A stretch of DNA of 16,099 nucleotides from Eubacterium limosum (GTDB lineage Bacteria > Bacillota > Clostridia > Eubacteriales > Eubacteriaceae), in contig CAUEUD010000067.1 of assembly GCA_959020865.1 (NCBI GenBank), positions 1 through 16,099 of the forward strand, read 5' to 3'. Positions 7,225-13,186 of the stretch are shown here, piece after piece. Within the stretch, counting starts at the first letter, position 1. Each line of letters opens with the position of its first letter. The notes beneath the pieces were generated by a model. That model was not told the origin of the DNA. It did not search any database and saw only the letters and a program-made list of their open reading frames with translations. The translations under genes and the position numbers were made by a program.

Positions 7225-7255
7225 GGGATGGTGTGCCGGTCCGGTACACCATCCC
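7225..7255 (-). other. Stable hairpin downstream of the FGGY kinase
   Basis: GGGATGGTGT pairs with ACACCATCCC (10 bp), extended by a CC/GG pair around a bulge and a small loop. Neither side is followed by a U run, so it is a poor terminator. It lies in the mRNA between kinase and SDR and may lower or protect expression at this point. Confidence 0.6.
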
Positions 7256-7270
7256 CCTTTCAATTGTTGA

Positions 7271-7396
7271 CAGATAATCCAGAATTTTTTATTTCAAACT
7301 CGGAGCATTTCTGGATTATCTGCATTTGCTTCATTGCCGGACGACCGCTCACGCTCCTTCGTCCTACCGGTTTCTTTCAGAAACCGGATTCAGCTT
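7271..7396 (-). repeat. Stop-codon-linked 3' hairpin element, family B, copy 1
   Basis: Read from the kinase stop codon on the minus strand it has three hairpins. Hairpin 1 is CCGGTTTCT/AGAAACCGG (7367-7387). Hairpin 2 is GGACGA/TCGTCC with loop AGGAGCGTGAGCGG (7339-7364). Hairpin 3 is CAGATAATCCAGAA/TTCTGGATTATCTG (7271-7284 with 7309-7322). The linker CCGGCAATGAAGCAAATGCAGAT matches copy 2 after glpK closely, while all three stems differ in sequence but keep pairing. Confidence 0.8.
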
Positions 7397-8895
7397 CAAT
7401 ATTCGTCCCAGATCGGGTCAAGGGCTTCGATGACTTTTTTGTACCGCGCGTATTTTTTGTCGTACTCGGCGAATTTTTCCGGGTTTGGTTCGGCGGTGTA
7501 CATAATGTCGACCATGGACTCGGACGCGGACTGGAAGGAATCAAAGGTTCCGGTGGCGATACCGGCGCAGATGGCTGAGCCTAAGGCGCCGAGCTCCTGG
7601 CTTCTGGCCACTTCAATGGGCACCTGAAGGATGTCGGCAAACATCTGAACCCAGATTTCGGATTTGGCCACGCCGCCGGCCATACGGATCATCTTGGGCT
7701 GGTCTCTGAACTTGAGCAGCTTTTCGATGTGGTATCTGTGGCAGAAGACAATGCCTTCGTAGACCGCGCGCAGCAGGTTTTCGCGGGTGTGCCAGGATTG
7801 CAGCCCGATAAAGGCGCCCTTGGCGTTGATGTTGACATTGCTGCCGAACAGGAAGGGCAGGAAGACCACGCCGCAGTCCTGGTCGCCGATGCCGTCCACA
7901 CACTTGTTGGAGTATTCGTAGATGTCCTTGTCGCCCAGGTTCACGTCCTTCAGGATTTCTGCCAGGAACCATTCGAGGTTGCTGGCAGAGGTCGGGCTGC
8001 CTTCCAGGATCATCCAGTAGCCCGGCATGGTGTAGATTGAGGTCATGAACAGGTCCTTATCCACCACGGGCTTTTTGCTGATGTACTCGTTAATGCTCCA
8101 GGTACCTGCCACCACACACATTTTTTCTTCATCGGTGATGCCCACAGCCATGGCGGAGGCGTGGATGTCCATACAGCCGCCGGCCACTGGTGTGCCAGCC
8201 TTTAGGCCGGTCAGCCCTGCCACGTCCTCGGTGATGTAGCCGCAGATTTCGCCGGAATACTTGAGCGGCGGCAGCTTGTCATAAATGCTCTCGAGGCCCA
8301 TGTCGGCCAGCAGGTCCTTGTCGTAGCAGACGTCGCGGACGTTCATGAGGCTGGAGCCCGACATATCAGCGATTTCGCCGTAGGCTTCGCCGGTCAGCTT
8401 ATAGCGGATATAGTCCTTGCACATGAAAATCCACTGGGTATTTTCCAGTACGTCCGGGCGGTTATCCATGAACCAGCGGAGCAGTGTGGTCGGCTGGCCG
8501 GCCCATACAGACTGCATGGTCTTTGGCAGGATTTTTTCAAAGGTGCCGTCCTTCATCCAGTCAATGGCGTACTGCTTGCCTCTGGAGTCGGTTGAGATCA
8601 TCCCGTTGTAGGGCGCTCTCCCGTCATACCCCATAAGGTACATGCCGTTGCCGTGGCCAGTGGCGGCCACGCCCAATACTTCTTCACCGCTGATGCCGGA
8701 CTGTTCCAGCACTGCGCGGATCGCGCCGACATTGGCGGCCCACATTTCTTCACAATCTCTTTCGGTAAAACCAGGCGCTGGCTGGTACATTTCTGTTTTC
8801 CGGCTGGAAACCGCGATTTCCTTACCGTTCAGGTCGTACAGCGCCGCCTTTGTCATTGTCCCCCCGTTGTCTAAACCAAGTAAATATTTTCCCAT
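7396..8895 (-). CDS. FGGY-family carbohydrate/polyol kinase (LyxK/erythritol-kinase-like)
   Basis: The 499-residue product transfers phosphate from ATP to a sugar or polyol in the cytoplasm. Visible features are the N-terminal phosphate loop GLDNGGTMTK (7-16), the presumed catalytic base Asp243 in GGCMDIHASA, GTWS at 264-267 and an adenosine-site GGVAKSE segment near 405. SPTSASNLEWF and FLPFLFGSN closely recall Escherichia coli LyxK from memory. It lacks the glycerol-binding QRET motif of the neighbouring glpK, so glycerol is unlikely to be its substrate; a C4-C6 polyol or ketose is more likely. The start has an AAAGGGG site 9 nt away. It is the first gene after the GlpP-type terminator leader, so expression should depend on antitermination. 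A family B 3' element begins at its stop. Confidence 0.9.
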   Translation of the reverse strand: MGKYLLGLDNGGTMTKAALYDLNGKEIAVSSRKTEMYQPAPGFTERDCEEMWAANVGAIRAVLEQSGISGEEVLGVAATGHGNGMYLMGYDGRAPYNGMISTDSRGKQYAIDWMKDGTFEKILPKTMQSVWAGQPTTLLRWFMDNRPDVLENTQWIFMCKDYIRYKLTGEAYGEIADMSGSSLMNVRDVCYDKDLLADMGLESIYDKLPPLKYSGEICGYITEDVAGLTGLKAGTPVAGGCMDIHASAMAVGITDEEKMCVVAGTWSINEYISKKPVVDKDLFMTSIYTMPGYWMILEGSPTSASNLEWFLAEILKDVNLGDKDIYEYSNKCVDGIGDQDCGVVFLPFLFGSNVNINAKGAFIGLQSWHTRENLLRAVYEGIVFCHRYHIEKLLKFRDQPKMIRMAGGVAKSEIWVQMFADILQVPIEVARSQELGALGSAICAGIATGTFDSFQSASESMVDIMYTAEPNPEKFAEYDKKYARYKKVIEALDPIWDEY

Positions 8896-8955
8896 TGTTT
8901 TTAACCCCTTTCATGGATCTATATTTTCGGCTTTTAGCCGATGGTTCACCATTTT

Positions 8956-8977
8956 CCGGGCCTGTCTGCAGGCCCGG
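8956..8977 (-). promoter_or_regulatory. Perfect GC-rich hairpin in the FGGY kinase leader
   Basis: A 9-bp perfect stem CCGGGCCTG/CAGGCCCGG with a 4-nt loop lies between the leader terminator and the kinase start. No U run follows. A smaller CGGC/GCCG hairpin follows at 8929-8941. They may stabilise the mRNA 5' end after antitermination or processing. Confidence 0.6.
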
Positions 8978-8994
8978 TCCCCCAAAAATAATAC

Positions 8995-9065
8995 GAAAAA
9001 AAGTCCCGCTTAATAAACCCACAGTCTTGCACCCCTTGTGCACTGTGTGTCTATTAAGCAGGACT
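8995..9065 (-). promoter_or_regulatory. GlpP-type antitermination leader: large intrinsic terminator before the kinase
   Basis: On the minus strand a 14-bp outer stem (AGTCCTGCTTAATA at 9052-9065 with TATTAAGCGGGACT at 9002-9015; one C-A mismatch) is followed by six or more U at 8996-9001. The inner part is a second stem, CACAGT/ACTGTG, enclosing GCAC/GTGC. This is a strong terminator between glpP and the genes it would control. In Bacillus subtilis, GlpP bound to glycerol-3-phosphate prevents termination in glp leaders; the same logic is inferred here. glpK's own upstream region has no such structure. Confidence 0.85.
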
Positions 9066-9107
9066 CACCAAAAACCATCCATGCATGGCTATTTTGTTTT
9101 TAAAAGT

Positions 9108-9662
9108 TTACCAGAAAGCCTTTTTACTGATGGTGATCCCTGCGAAACCGGCATGCTGTACCTTTTCGATCATCTCAGCGGTCTGGATAAAGCCTCCTGC
9201 CAACAGCGGAATCCGGGATACCCGTTTCAGCTCGTCTACAAAGTCGAGGGCCGCTACGGCGGGCAGCACTTCGGCTGCGTCGACCTTGGCGGATTCCAGA
9301 ATCCTCAGGCTGGTATCAAAGCCCCTTGAATCGACAATGAAGAAACGCTGTACGGTTACCAGGCCACACCGCCTGGCCATGCCGAGCTTGGTGCTGTCGG
9401 TCGACATCACGCCGTCCACCCTGTAATAGTTTTTCAGCAGCTTCATGCCCACCTGGTCACGTCCAAAGCCTCCGAGAAGCTCCAGGTTTACCCAGGCGTC
9501 CTTGCCGTTTTGGTGGACCATTTCCACCAGGGACTGCAGATTGGCGATATTGGCTTCGGTCAGGAGGACGATCTCCCTCGAACTTTTGAGGGCCACCTCT
9601 AAATCATTCAGCCGTCTGATGGACGGGATCATTTGAAATTTTCCAAAGTCAATTTTACTCAT
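9108..9662 (-). CDS. glpP: GlpP, glycerol-3-phosphate-responsive antiterminator protein
   Basis: The 184-residue product has the hallmarks of GlpP: LLTEANIANLQSL (33-45), VNLELLGGFGRDQVG (58-72), VDGVMSTDSTKLG (82-94), TVQRFFIVDSRGFD (103-116), EVLPAVAA (131-138) and LAGGFIQT (154-161), on a TIM-barrel-like fold. The family binds glycerol-3-phosphate and leader mRNA and lets polymerase pass a terminator. I chose the ATG at 9662, which has GGTGAG 5 nt upstream; a GTG two codons earlier is possible. It is transcribed from the promoter at 9684-9712. The terminator it should act on lies directly downstream, so it probably controls its own operon distal genes. Confidence 0.95.
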   Translation of the reverse strand: MSKIDFGKFQMIPSIRRLNDLEVALKSSREIVLLTEANIANLQSLVEMVHQNGKDAWVNLELLGGFGRDQVGMKLLKNYYRVDGVMSTDSTKLGMARRCGLVTVQRFFIVDSRGFDTSLRILESAKVDAAEVLPAVAALDFVDELKRVSRIPLLAGGFIQTAEMIEKVQHAGFAGITISKKAFW

Positions 9663-9683
9663 AGTCACTCACCAATTGTCTAA

Positions 9684-9712
9684 ATATTATCACAGAAAAA
9701 AATAAACGTCAA
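9684..9712 (-). promoter_or_regulatory. Sigma-A promoter of glpP and the polyol operon
   Basis: On the minus strand, -35 TTGACG (9707-9712), a 17-bp T-rich spacer and -10 TAATAT (9684-9689) predict a start near 9677, about 15 nt before the glpP ATG. The family A repeat begins only 10 bp upstream of the -35, so it may have replaced the original upstream control region. Confidence 0.8.
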
Positions 9713-9721
9713 TAAAAAAAT

Positions 9722-9888
9722 GGAAAATTGATAGATTACAGTTGATAATTGATAGTGGATAGTGGATAGTTATTGAACGCTTTCGCTTGCGCTTAAGCGA
9801 CTGAAACAGCGGCCACAGGCCGCATCTAATCAAATCTGCCAAAGGCAGATTTGATCCTAAACTATTCACTATCCACTGTCAACTATCC
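9722..9888 (+). repeat. Heptamer-armed palindromic repeat, family A, copy 2
   Basis: The left arm has seven heptamers, including TGATAGT and two GGATAGT. The right arm has four reverse-complement units (ACTATTC, ACTATCC, ACTGTCA, ACTATCC). The core has TATTGAACGCTTTCGCTT, a GCGGCC-ACA-GGCCGC hairpin and AAATCTGCC/GGCAGATTT. It fills the space between the glpK terminator and the glpP promoter. The 9663-10046 gap contains only promoter, this repeat, terminator and family B copy 2. Confidence 0.9.
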
Positions 9889-9890
9889 AA

Positions 9891-9912
9891 TAAAAAAAGC
9901 CCCGAAGGGCTT
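9891..9912 (-). terminator. Rho-independent terminator of glpK
   Basis: AAGCCC-TTCG-GGGCTT followed by UUUUU on the minus strand: a short GC stem with a stable UUCG tetraloop and a good U run. It comes after the family B element in the glpK 3' untranslated region. Confidence 0.9.
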
Positions 9913-9923
9913 CCAAAAAGGAT

Positions 9924-10047
9924 CACAGATTTTTCGGCAATTCTTTATTCTGGCCGGATATTGCCGAAAAATCTGCGTTTGCTTCGTTACCGGGCGTCCG
10001 CTGACGCTCCTACACCCTACCGTTTTTTACAAAAACGGACTCAGCTT
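9924..10047 (-). repeat. Stop-codon-linked 3' hairpin element, family B, copy 2
   Basis: It starts at the glpK stop codon (TAAAGCTGAGTCCG). Hairpin 1 is CCGTTTTT/AAAAACGG (10020-10038). Hairpin 2 is GGGTGT/ACGCCC with loop AGGAGCGTCAGCGG (9992-10017). Hairpin 3 is CAGATTTTTCGGCAAT with its complement (9926-9941 with 9959-9974). Loops and linkers match copy 1; the stems have changed on both sides. Confidence 0.8.
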
Positions 10048-11531
10048 TAGAGCCAGTCTTTTGATTTTTCGACGGCTTTGCACCACTGGGTATACAGGGC
10101 TTCTCTTGTCGCTTCGTCCATCTGCGGGGTAAAGACGCGGTCGGCTTCCCACAGGGCTTTGATCTGGTCTTCGTTTTCGAAGATGCCGCAGCCGAGGCCG
10201 GCCAGGTAGCAGGCGCCAAGGGCGGTGGTTTCAATATCCTTTGGTCTTATAACGTTACAGTTCAGGATATCGGCCTGGAACTGCATGAGGAAATCGTTCT
10301 GAGCGGCGCCGCCGTCAACCTTCAGCTCTTTGAGCTTGACGCCGGAGTTCCGTTCCATCTCTTCGAGCAGGTCACGGGTCTGATAAGCCATGGATTCGAG
10401 GGCCGCGCGGGCCATCTGTTCCTTGGTGGTGGCGGCGGTGATGCCGATCATCATGCCGCGGGCGTTCATGTTCCAGTGCGGTGCGCCCAGGCCGGTGAAG
10501 GCCGGTACAAAATACAGGCCGCCGTTGTCCGGAATGCTTTCGGCCATGGCTTCGGTGTCCGCTGCCGTTTCACAGATATTGACCTTATCGCGCAGCCACT
10601 GGATAACCTGTCCGGCGATGAGGATGCTGGCGCCCATGGAGTATTTGACCTTGCCGTCCTTGCCCCAGGCAACGGTCAGCAGGCCTTTTTCGGTTTCCGG
10701 TGCTTTGTCGCCGGTAAACATAAGCGGCACTGCGCTGGTGCCGTAGGTATTTTTCGCGGTTCCTTCTTCAAAGCAGGCCTGTCCGAACAGGGCTGCGGAC
10801 TGGTCGCCGGCAATACCGGTGATTGGGATTTCTGCGCCAAACCATTCAGGATCGGCGTAGCCGAAAAGCCCTACGGATTCCTTGACTTCGGGGAAGATCT
10901 TCCAGGGCAGGTCCAGCATGTCCATGAGCTCGTCGTCCCATTTCAGTTCATAGGAATTAAAGACCATGGTTCTGGCAGCGTTGGAGTAATCGGTGGCGTG
11001 TACCTTGCCCTTTGTCAGGTTCCACAGCAGCCAGGAATCAATGGTGCCGAAGAGCAGGTCGCCGTTTTCGGCTTTTTCCTGGGCGGCCGGGACATTGTCT
11101 AAGACCCAGCGGATCTTAGTGGCTGAGTAGGTGGGGTCGATTACAAGACCCGTCTTCTTATTGACCATGTCGTTGAAGCCCTTTTCGATCAGGCCCTGAC
11201 AGATTTCAGTGGTACGGCGGCAGCCCCAGACGATGGAATTGTGCACTGGCACGCCGGTGTTCTTATCCCACAGGGTTGTGGTTTCACGCTGGTTGGTGAT
11301 GCCGATGGCGGCGATGTCTTTTCCTTCCAGGCCGGCCTTTTTAATGGCGTTGCGCGCGGTTTTCAAGGTCACGTTCCAGACAGTCAGACCGCTCTGGTCC
11401 CACCATCCGGACTGTGGGAAAAACTGTTCGTATTCCTCGTAATCCAGCGCGATGGCTTTCCCCTGTTCGTTGTATACAATCCCCCTTGAACCAGTGGTTC
11501 CCTGGTCCATAACCAAAATATACTTGCTCAT
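10047..11531 (-). CDS. glpK: Glycerol kinase
   Basis: The 494-residue product phosphorylates glycerol to sn-glycerol-3-phosphate with ATP. It has the FGGY phosphate loop MDQGTTGSRG (8-17), the glycerol-contacting QRETTT (81-86), catalytic Asp243 in GIAGDQSAALFGQ, YGTSAVPLMFTGD, and FTGLGAPHWN in the C-terminal half; the length is standard. The start has AGGAGG 7 nt upstream. In many Gram-positive glycerol kinases a His in a YHFYG-like motif just before the IPITGIAGDQ stretch is phosphorylated by HPr. Here the matching segment (226-232) reads ADPEWFG and has no His, so PTS activation is unlikely. It has its own promoter, a 3' hairpin element and a terminator, so it is monocistronic. Its product is the expected signal for the neighbouring GlpP. 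Confidence 0.98.
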   Translation of the reverse strand: MSKYILVMDQGTTGSRGIVYNEQGKAIALDYEEYEQFFPQSGWWDQSGLTVWNVTLKTARNAIKKAGLEGKDIAAIGITNQRETTTLWDKNTGVPVHNSIVWGCRRTTEICQGLIEKGFNDMVNKKTGLVIDPTYSATKIRWVLDNVPAAQEKAENGDLLFGTIDSWLLWNLTKGKVHATDYSNAARTMVFNSYELKWDDELMDMLDLPWKIFPEVKESVGLFGYADPEWFGAEIPITGIAGDQSAALFGQACFEEGTAKNTYGTSAVPLMFTGDKAPETEKGLLTVAWGKDGKVKYSMGASILIAGQVIQWLRDKVNICETAADTEAMAESIPDNGGLYFVPAFTGLGAPHWNMNARGMMIGITAATTKEQMARAALESMAYQTRDLLEEMERNSGVKLKELKVDGGAAQNDFLMQFQADILNCNVIRPKDIETTALGACYLAGLGCGIFENEDQIKALWEADRVFTPQMDEATREALYTQWCKAVEKSKDWL

Positions 11532-11570
11532 ACTTACAACCTCCTATAGCTCATAAATGATCTTTTCAAG

Positions 11571-11607
11571 ATTGTATATCATAAATTCAGATTTGTAAAC
11601 GCTTGTT
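11571..11607 (-). promoter_or_regulatory. glpK promoter with overlapping cre-like site
   Basis: On the minus strand, -35 TTTACA (11594-11599), a 17-bp spacer and -10 TACAAT (11571-11576) give a start near 11564 and a leader of about 33 nt. TGTAAACGCTTGTT at 11594-11607 keeps the core of the CcpA cre consensus (11 of 14) and covers the -35, which would suit catabolite repression. The cre reading is tentative. Confidence 0.75.
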
Positions 11608-11685
11608 TTTTAAAAATTCAAAAGCTATTCCGCTGAAACCCTGATAAACACTTGTTAAATTTGCATTTTATTTTTTTTAGAACAA

Positions 11686-11708
11686 GAAAAAAAGAGCCGT
11701 GATGGCTC
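11686..11708 (-). terminator. Rho-independent terminator of the ZIP transporter gene
   Basis: GAGCC-ATCAC-GGCTC followed by seven or more U on the minus strand. It lies about 105 bases past the transporter stop, after the family C remnant. Confidence 0.85.
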
Positions 11709-11744
11709 CGTTATATCAAAAGATTGGGCAGTGGCGAATCCGCC

Positions 11745-11808
11745 GGTGCTCTGCCTTTCATCCGGCTCCTCTTTTTTACGCTCAGTAAAAAGGCGCTGCC
11801 GCTCTGGG
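11745..11808. repeat. Shortened family C palindromic repeat
   Basis: GCTCTGCCTTTCATCC at the left and CAGTAAAAAGGCGCTGCCGCTCTGG at the right match the outer ends of the units at 1282-1815. The interior is reduced to a TTTTTAC-GCTCA-GTAAAAA hairpin (11774-11790). It lies just past the ZIP gene. Loss of the middle with ends kept suggests a dispersed palindromic element. Confidence 0.55.
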
Positions 11809-11812
11809 ATTT

Positions 11813-12580
11813 TTAATGTCCCGCAAGCTGGAGAAAGACGTACATGAGCAGTACGCCCAGGATGATCATATAGTTGACATGGTGCTGTTCCTCATCCTGG
11901 TAAATTTTGGGGAGCAGCTCGTCGAAAACCAGGTAGAGCATGATGCCGCCCGTCATGGCGAGAAGCACTCCCTGAAATGCAGTTGTAATAAATGGCATTA
12001 AAATTAAATAGCACACAATGGCCAGCAGGGCCTCGGCCACCGCCAGTCCGCCGATGAGCAGAAGGCACTTTTTCTGGCTGCATTCCAGGGTTTCGAGCTG
12101 GGCGATGATGACAAAGCCAATGGGGATATTGTGCAGGCCGATGACAAGAATCATGAACCAGGCCAGAACCGGATCTGCATTTCCTGCAACCAGAATGGAC
12201 AGCAGCTCGAAGAGGCTGTGAAACCCAAAGGCCGCCAGAATAATGTAGACCAGCTGGTGATGCCCGTGGTGTTCCCGCTCGCCGGGCACCAGGTCGTGAT
12301 GGTGCTGAACCGGGATCATTTTCTCAAACAGGATAATAAACAGGGCGCCGCCGGTCAGGGCAGCGGCCATAACCCACAGCGGGGCGTCAAAGGCCTCCTC
12401 TAAGATTTCGTGGGCCTCGGGGATAATGCCGAAAAAGATAATGCCCAGCAGAAAACCGCCGGACAGACCCAGCAAAAGACCGATGCTTTTTGGATATTTT
12501 TTGTTTAAGGTGACAAATATGTAGCCGCCCACCAGCATCATAGCGGCCGCTACTAAAACGCCAAAATAGATCTGTATCAT
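11813..12580 (-). CDS. ZIP-family divalent metal transporter
   Basis: The 255-residue product has about eight membrane helices. A His-rich loop (HHH at 93-95, HH at 104-105 and 107-108) lies between helices 3 and 4, typical of ZIP proteins and likely cytoplasmic metal binding. The metal path motif is GLHNIPIG (148-155), where HNxPEG is usual, so the Glu is replaced by Ile. Helix 5 has VAEALL with Glu183, and FDELLP occurs near 219. It probably imports zinc or a similar divalent metal, though the changed motif leaves specificity and even direction open. The start has AGGAG 5 nt upstream. It diverges from the MazG-like gene and has its own promoter and terminator. Confidence 0.9.
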   Translation of the reverse strand: MIQIYFGVLVAAAMMLVGGYIFVTLNKKYPKSIGLLLGLSGGFLLGIIFFGIIPEAHEILEEAFDAPLWVMAAALTGGALFIILFEKMIPVQHHHDLVPGEREHHGHHQLVYIILAAFGFHSLFELLSILVAGNADPVLAWFMILVIGLHNIPIGFVIIAQLETLECSQKKCLLLIGGLAVAEALLAIVCYLILMPFITTAFQGVLLAMTGGIMLYLVFDELLPKIYQDEEQHHVNYMIILGVLLMYVFLQLAGH

Positions 12581-12613
12581 AAAAACTCCTGTTGTTTTCT
12601 TCGTCTTATCTTA

Positions 12614-12642
12614 ATTATATGCCCTTTTAGGGCGGGTTAAAA
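12614..12642 (-). promoter_or_regulatory. ZIP gene promoter with a palindrome in its spacer
   Basis: On the minus strand, -35-like TTTTAA (12637-12642), a 17-bp spacer and a perfect TATAAT (12614-12619). A perfect inverted repeat GCCCT-aaa-AGGGC (12621-12633 in plus orientation) sits between the boxes, where a repressor such as a metal-sensing regulator could bind. The regulator is not identified. Confidence 0.65.
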
Positions 12643-12673
12643 GAGAAAATATTGCGTTTTTGGGGATGATCTG

Positions 12674-12702
12674 TTTTAAATATACCCCAAATAGGATATA
12701 AT
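12674..12702 (+). promoter_or_regulatory. Putative promoter of the MazG-like gene
   Basis: TATAAT at 12697-12702 has a poor -35 (TTTTAA at 12674-12679) 17 bp upstream. The predicted start near 12709 would leave the mRNA beginning at the GAGGTGAT ribosome site, an unusually short leader. Confidence 0.45.
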
Positions 12703-12719
12703 AATAACGAGGTGATGAT

Positions 12720-13040
12720 ATGAAACACGAATATAACAAATTAGTACGAGACAAAATCCCTGATATCATTCGAGAGAGCGGCAGAAGCTGCGATTACAAA
12801 ATTCTTAGTGATGCAGAAGTTTTAGATGCCTTGAAGGATAAGCTTATCGAAAAGGCCAATATTTTCGCCGAACGTCCTTCTGAGGATGAAATCTCCGACA
12901 TCTACGAGCTCATCGACGCCATTGTGGAAAAATTCGACTATGAACCCATGCACATCGATTATCTCAAGCTCCAGAACAAGGAGACCAAGGGCACCTATTC
13001 CGGCAACACCTTCCTGATTTCCGCAGATGACGGGAACTAG
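12720..13040 (+). CDS. Small MazG-like/phosphoribosyl-ATP pyrophosphohydrolase-like protein
   Basis: The 106-residue product begins with KLVRDKIPDIIRESG, the signature of a subgroup of all-alpha NTP pyrophosphohydrolases. It continues with helices carrying acidic pairs (KLIEKANIF, then EDEISDIYELIDAI) that resemble the metal-binding ExxE..ExxD arrangement of MazG/PRA-PH enzymes. The first motif is incomplete: where Glu is expected the sequence reads IEKAN, so activity is uncertain. The family hydrolyses nucleoside triphosphates to monophosphates and may clear abnormal nucleotides. The ribosome site GAGGTGAT is unusually extended. It is the only plus-strand gene here, divergent from the ZIP gene and convergent with yraN. 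A reduced family B element and a strong terminator follow it. Confidence 0.8.
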   Translation: MKHEYNKLVRDKIPDIIRESGRSCDYKILSDAEVLDALKDKLIEKANIFAERPSEDEISDIYELIDAIVEKFDYEPMHIDYLKLQNKETKGTYSGNTFLISADDGN

Positions 13041-13045
13041 AGAAC

Positions 13046-13135
13046 CCAAATTTTTAATTTGGTGTGAATCAGTTTCGCAGATAGCATCGGTTTGTTTCGT
13101 TTAAAAAACGAATCCAACAAACCGTGGGATATCTG
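13046..13135 (+). repeat. Reduced family B 3' hairpin element
   Basis: Six bases past the stop codon are CCAAATT-ttt-AATTTGG (13046-13062), then a CAGATA..TATCTG stem (13078-13083 with 13130-13135) enclosing CGGTTTGTT/AACAAACCG and a CGTTT/AAACG tip. The frame CGCAGAT..ATCTGTG-TCC matches hairpin 3 of the copy after glpK. Hairpin 2 is missing. As in the other copies, its orientation follows the gene. Confidence 0.5.
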
Positions 13136-13160
13136 TGTTCCTTATTGAAAAGCGGTATTC

Positions 13161-13185
13161 AAAGCGGTCTTTGACCGCTTTTTTT
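13161..13185 (+). terminator. Rho-independent terminator of the MazG-like gene
   Basis: AAAGCGGT (13161-13168) pairs with ACCGCTTT (13174-13181), followed by U residues to 13185. It ends where the family A repeat begins. Confidence 0.9.
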
Positions 13186-13186
13186 A

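Noticed and set aside
7225..7255. Intrinsic terminator between the kinase and the SDR gene
   Set aside because: The stem is strong, but no U run follows on either strand.
8956..8977. Second terminator in the kinase leader
   Set aside because: The perfect GC hairpin is followed by AAAATGG on the transcript, not U.
9924..10047. Integron attC-like site, since palindromes sit at gene ends
   Set aside because: There are no R/L core sites, no integrase and no cassette structure; the genes are large operon members.
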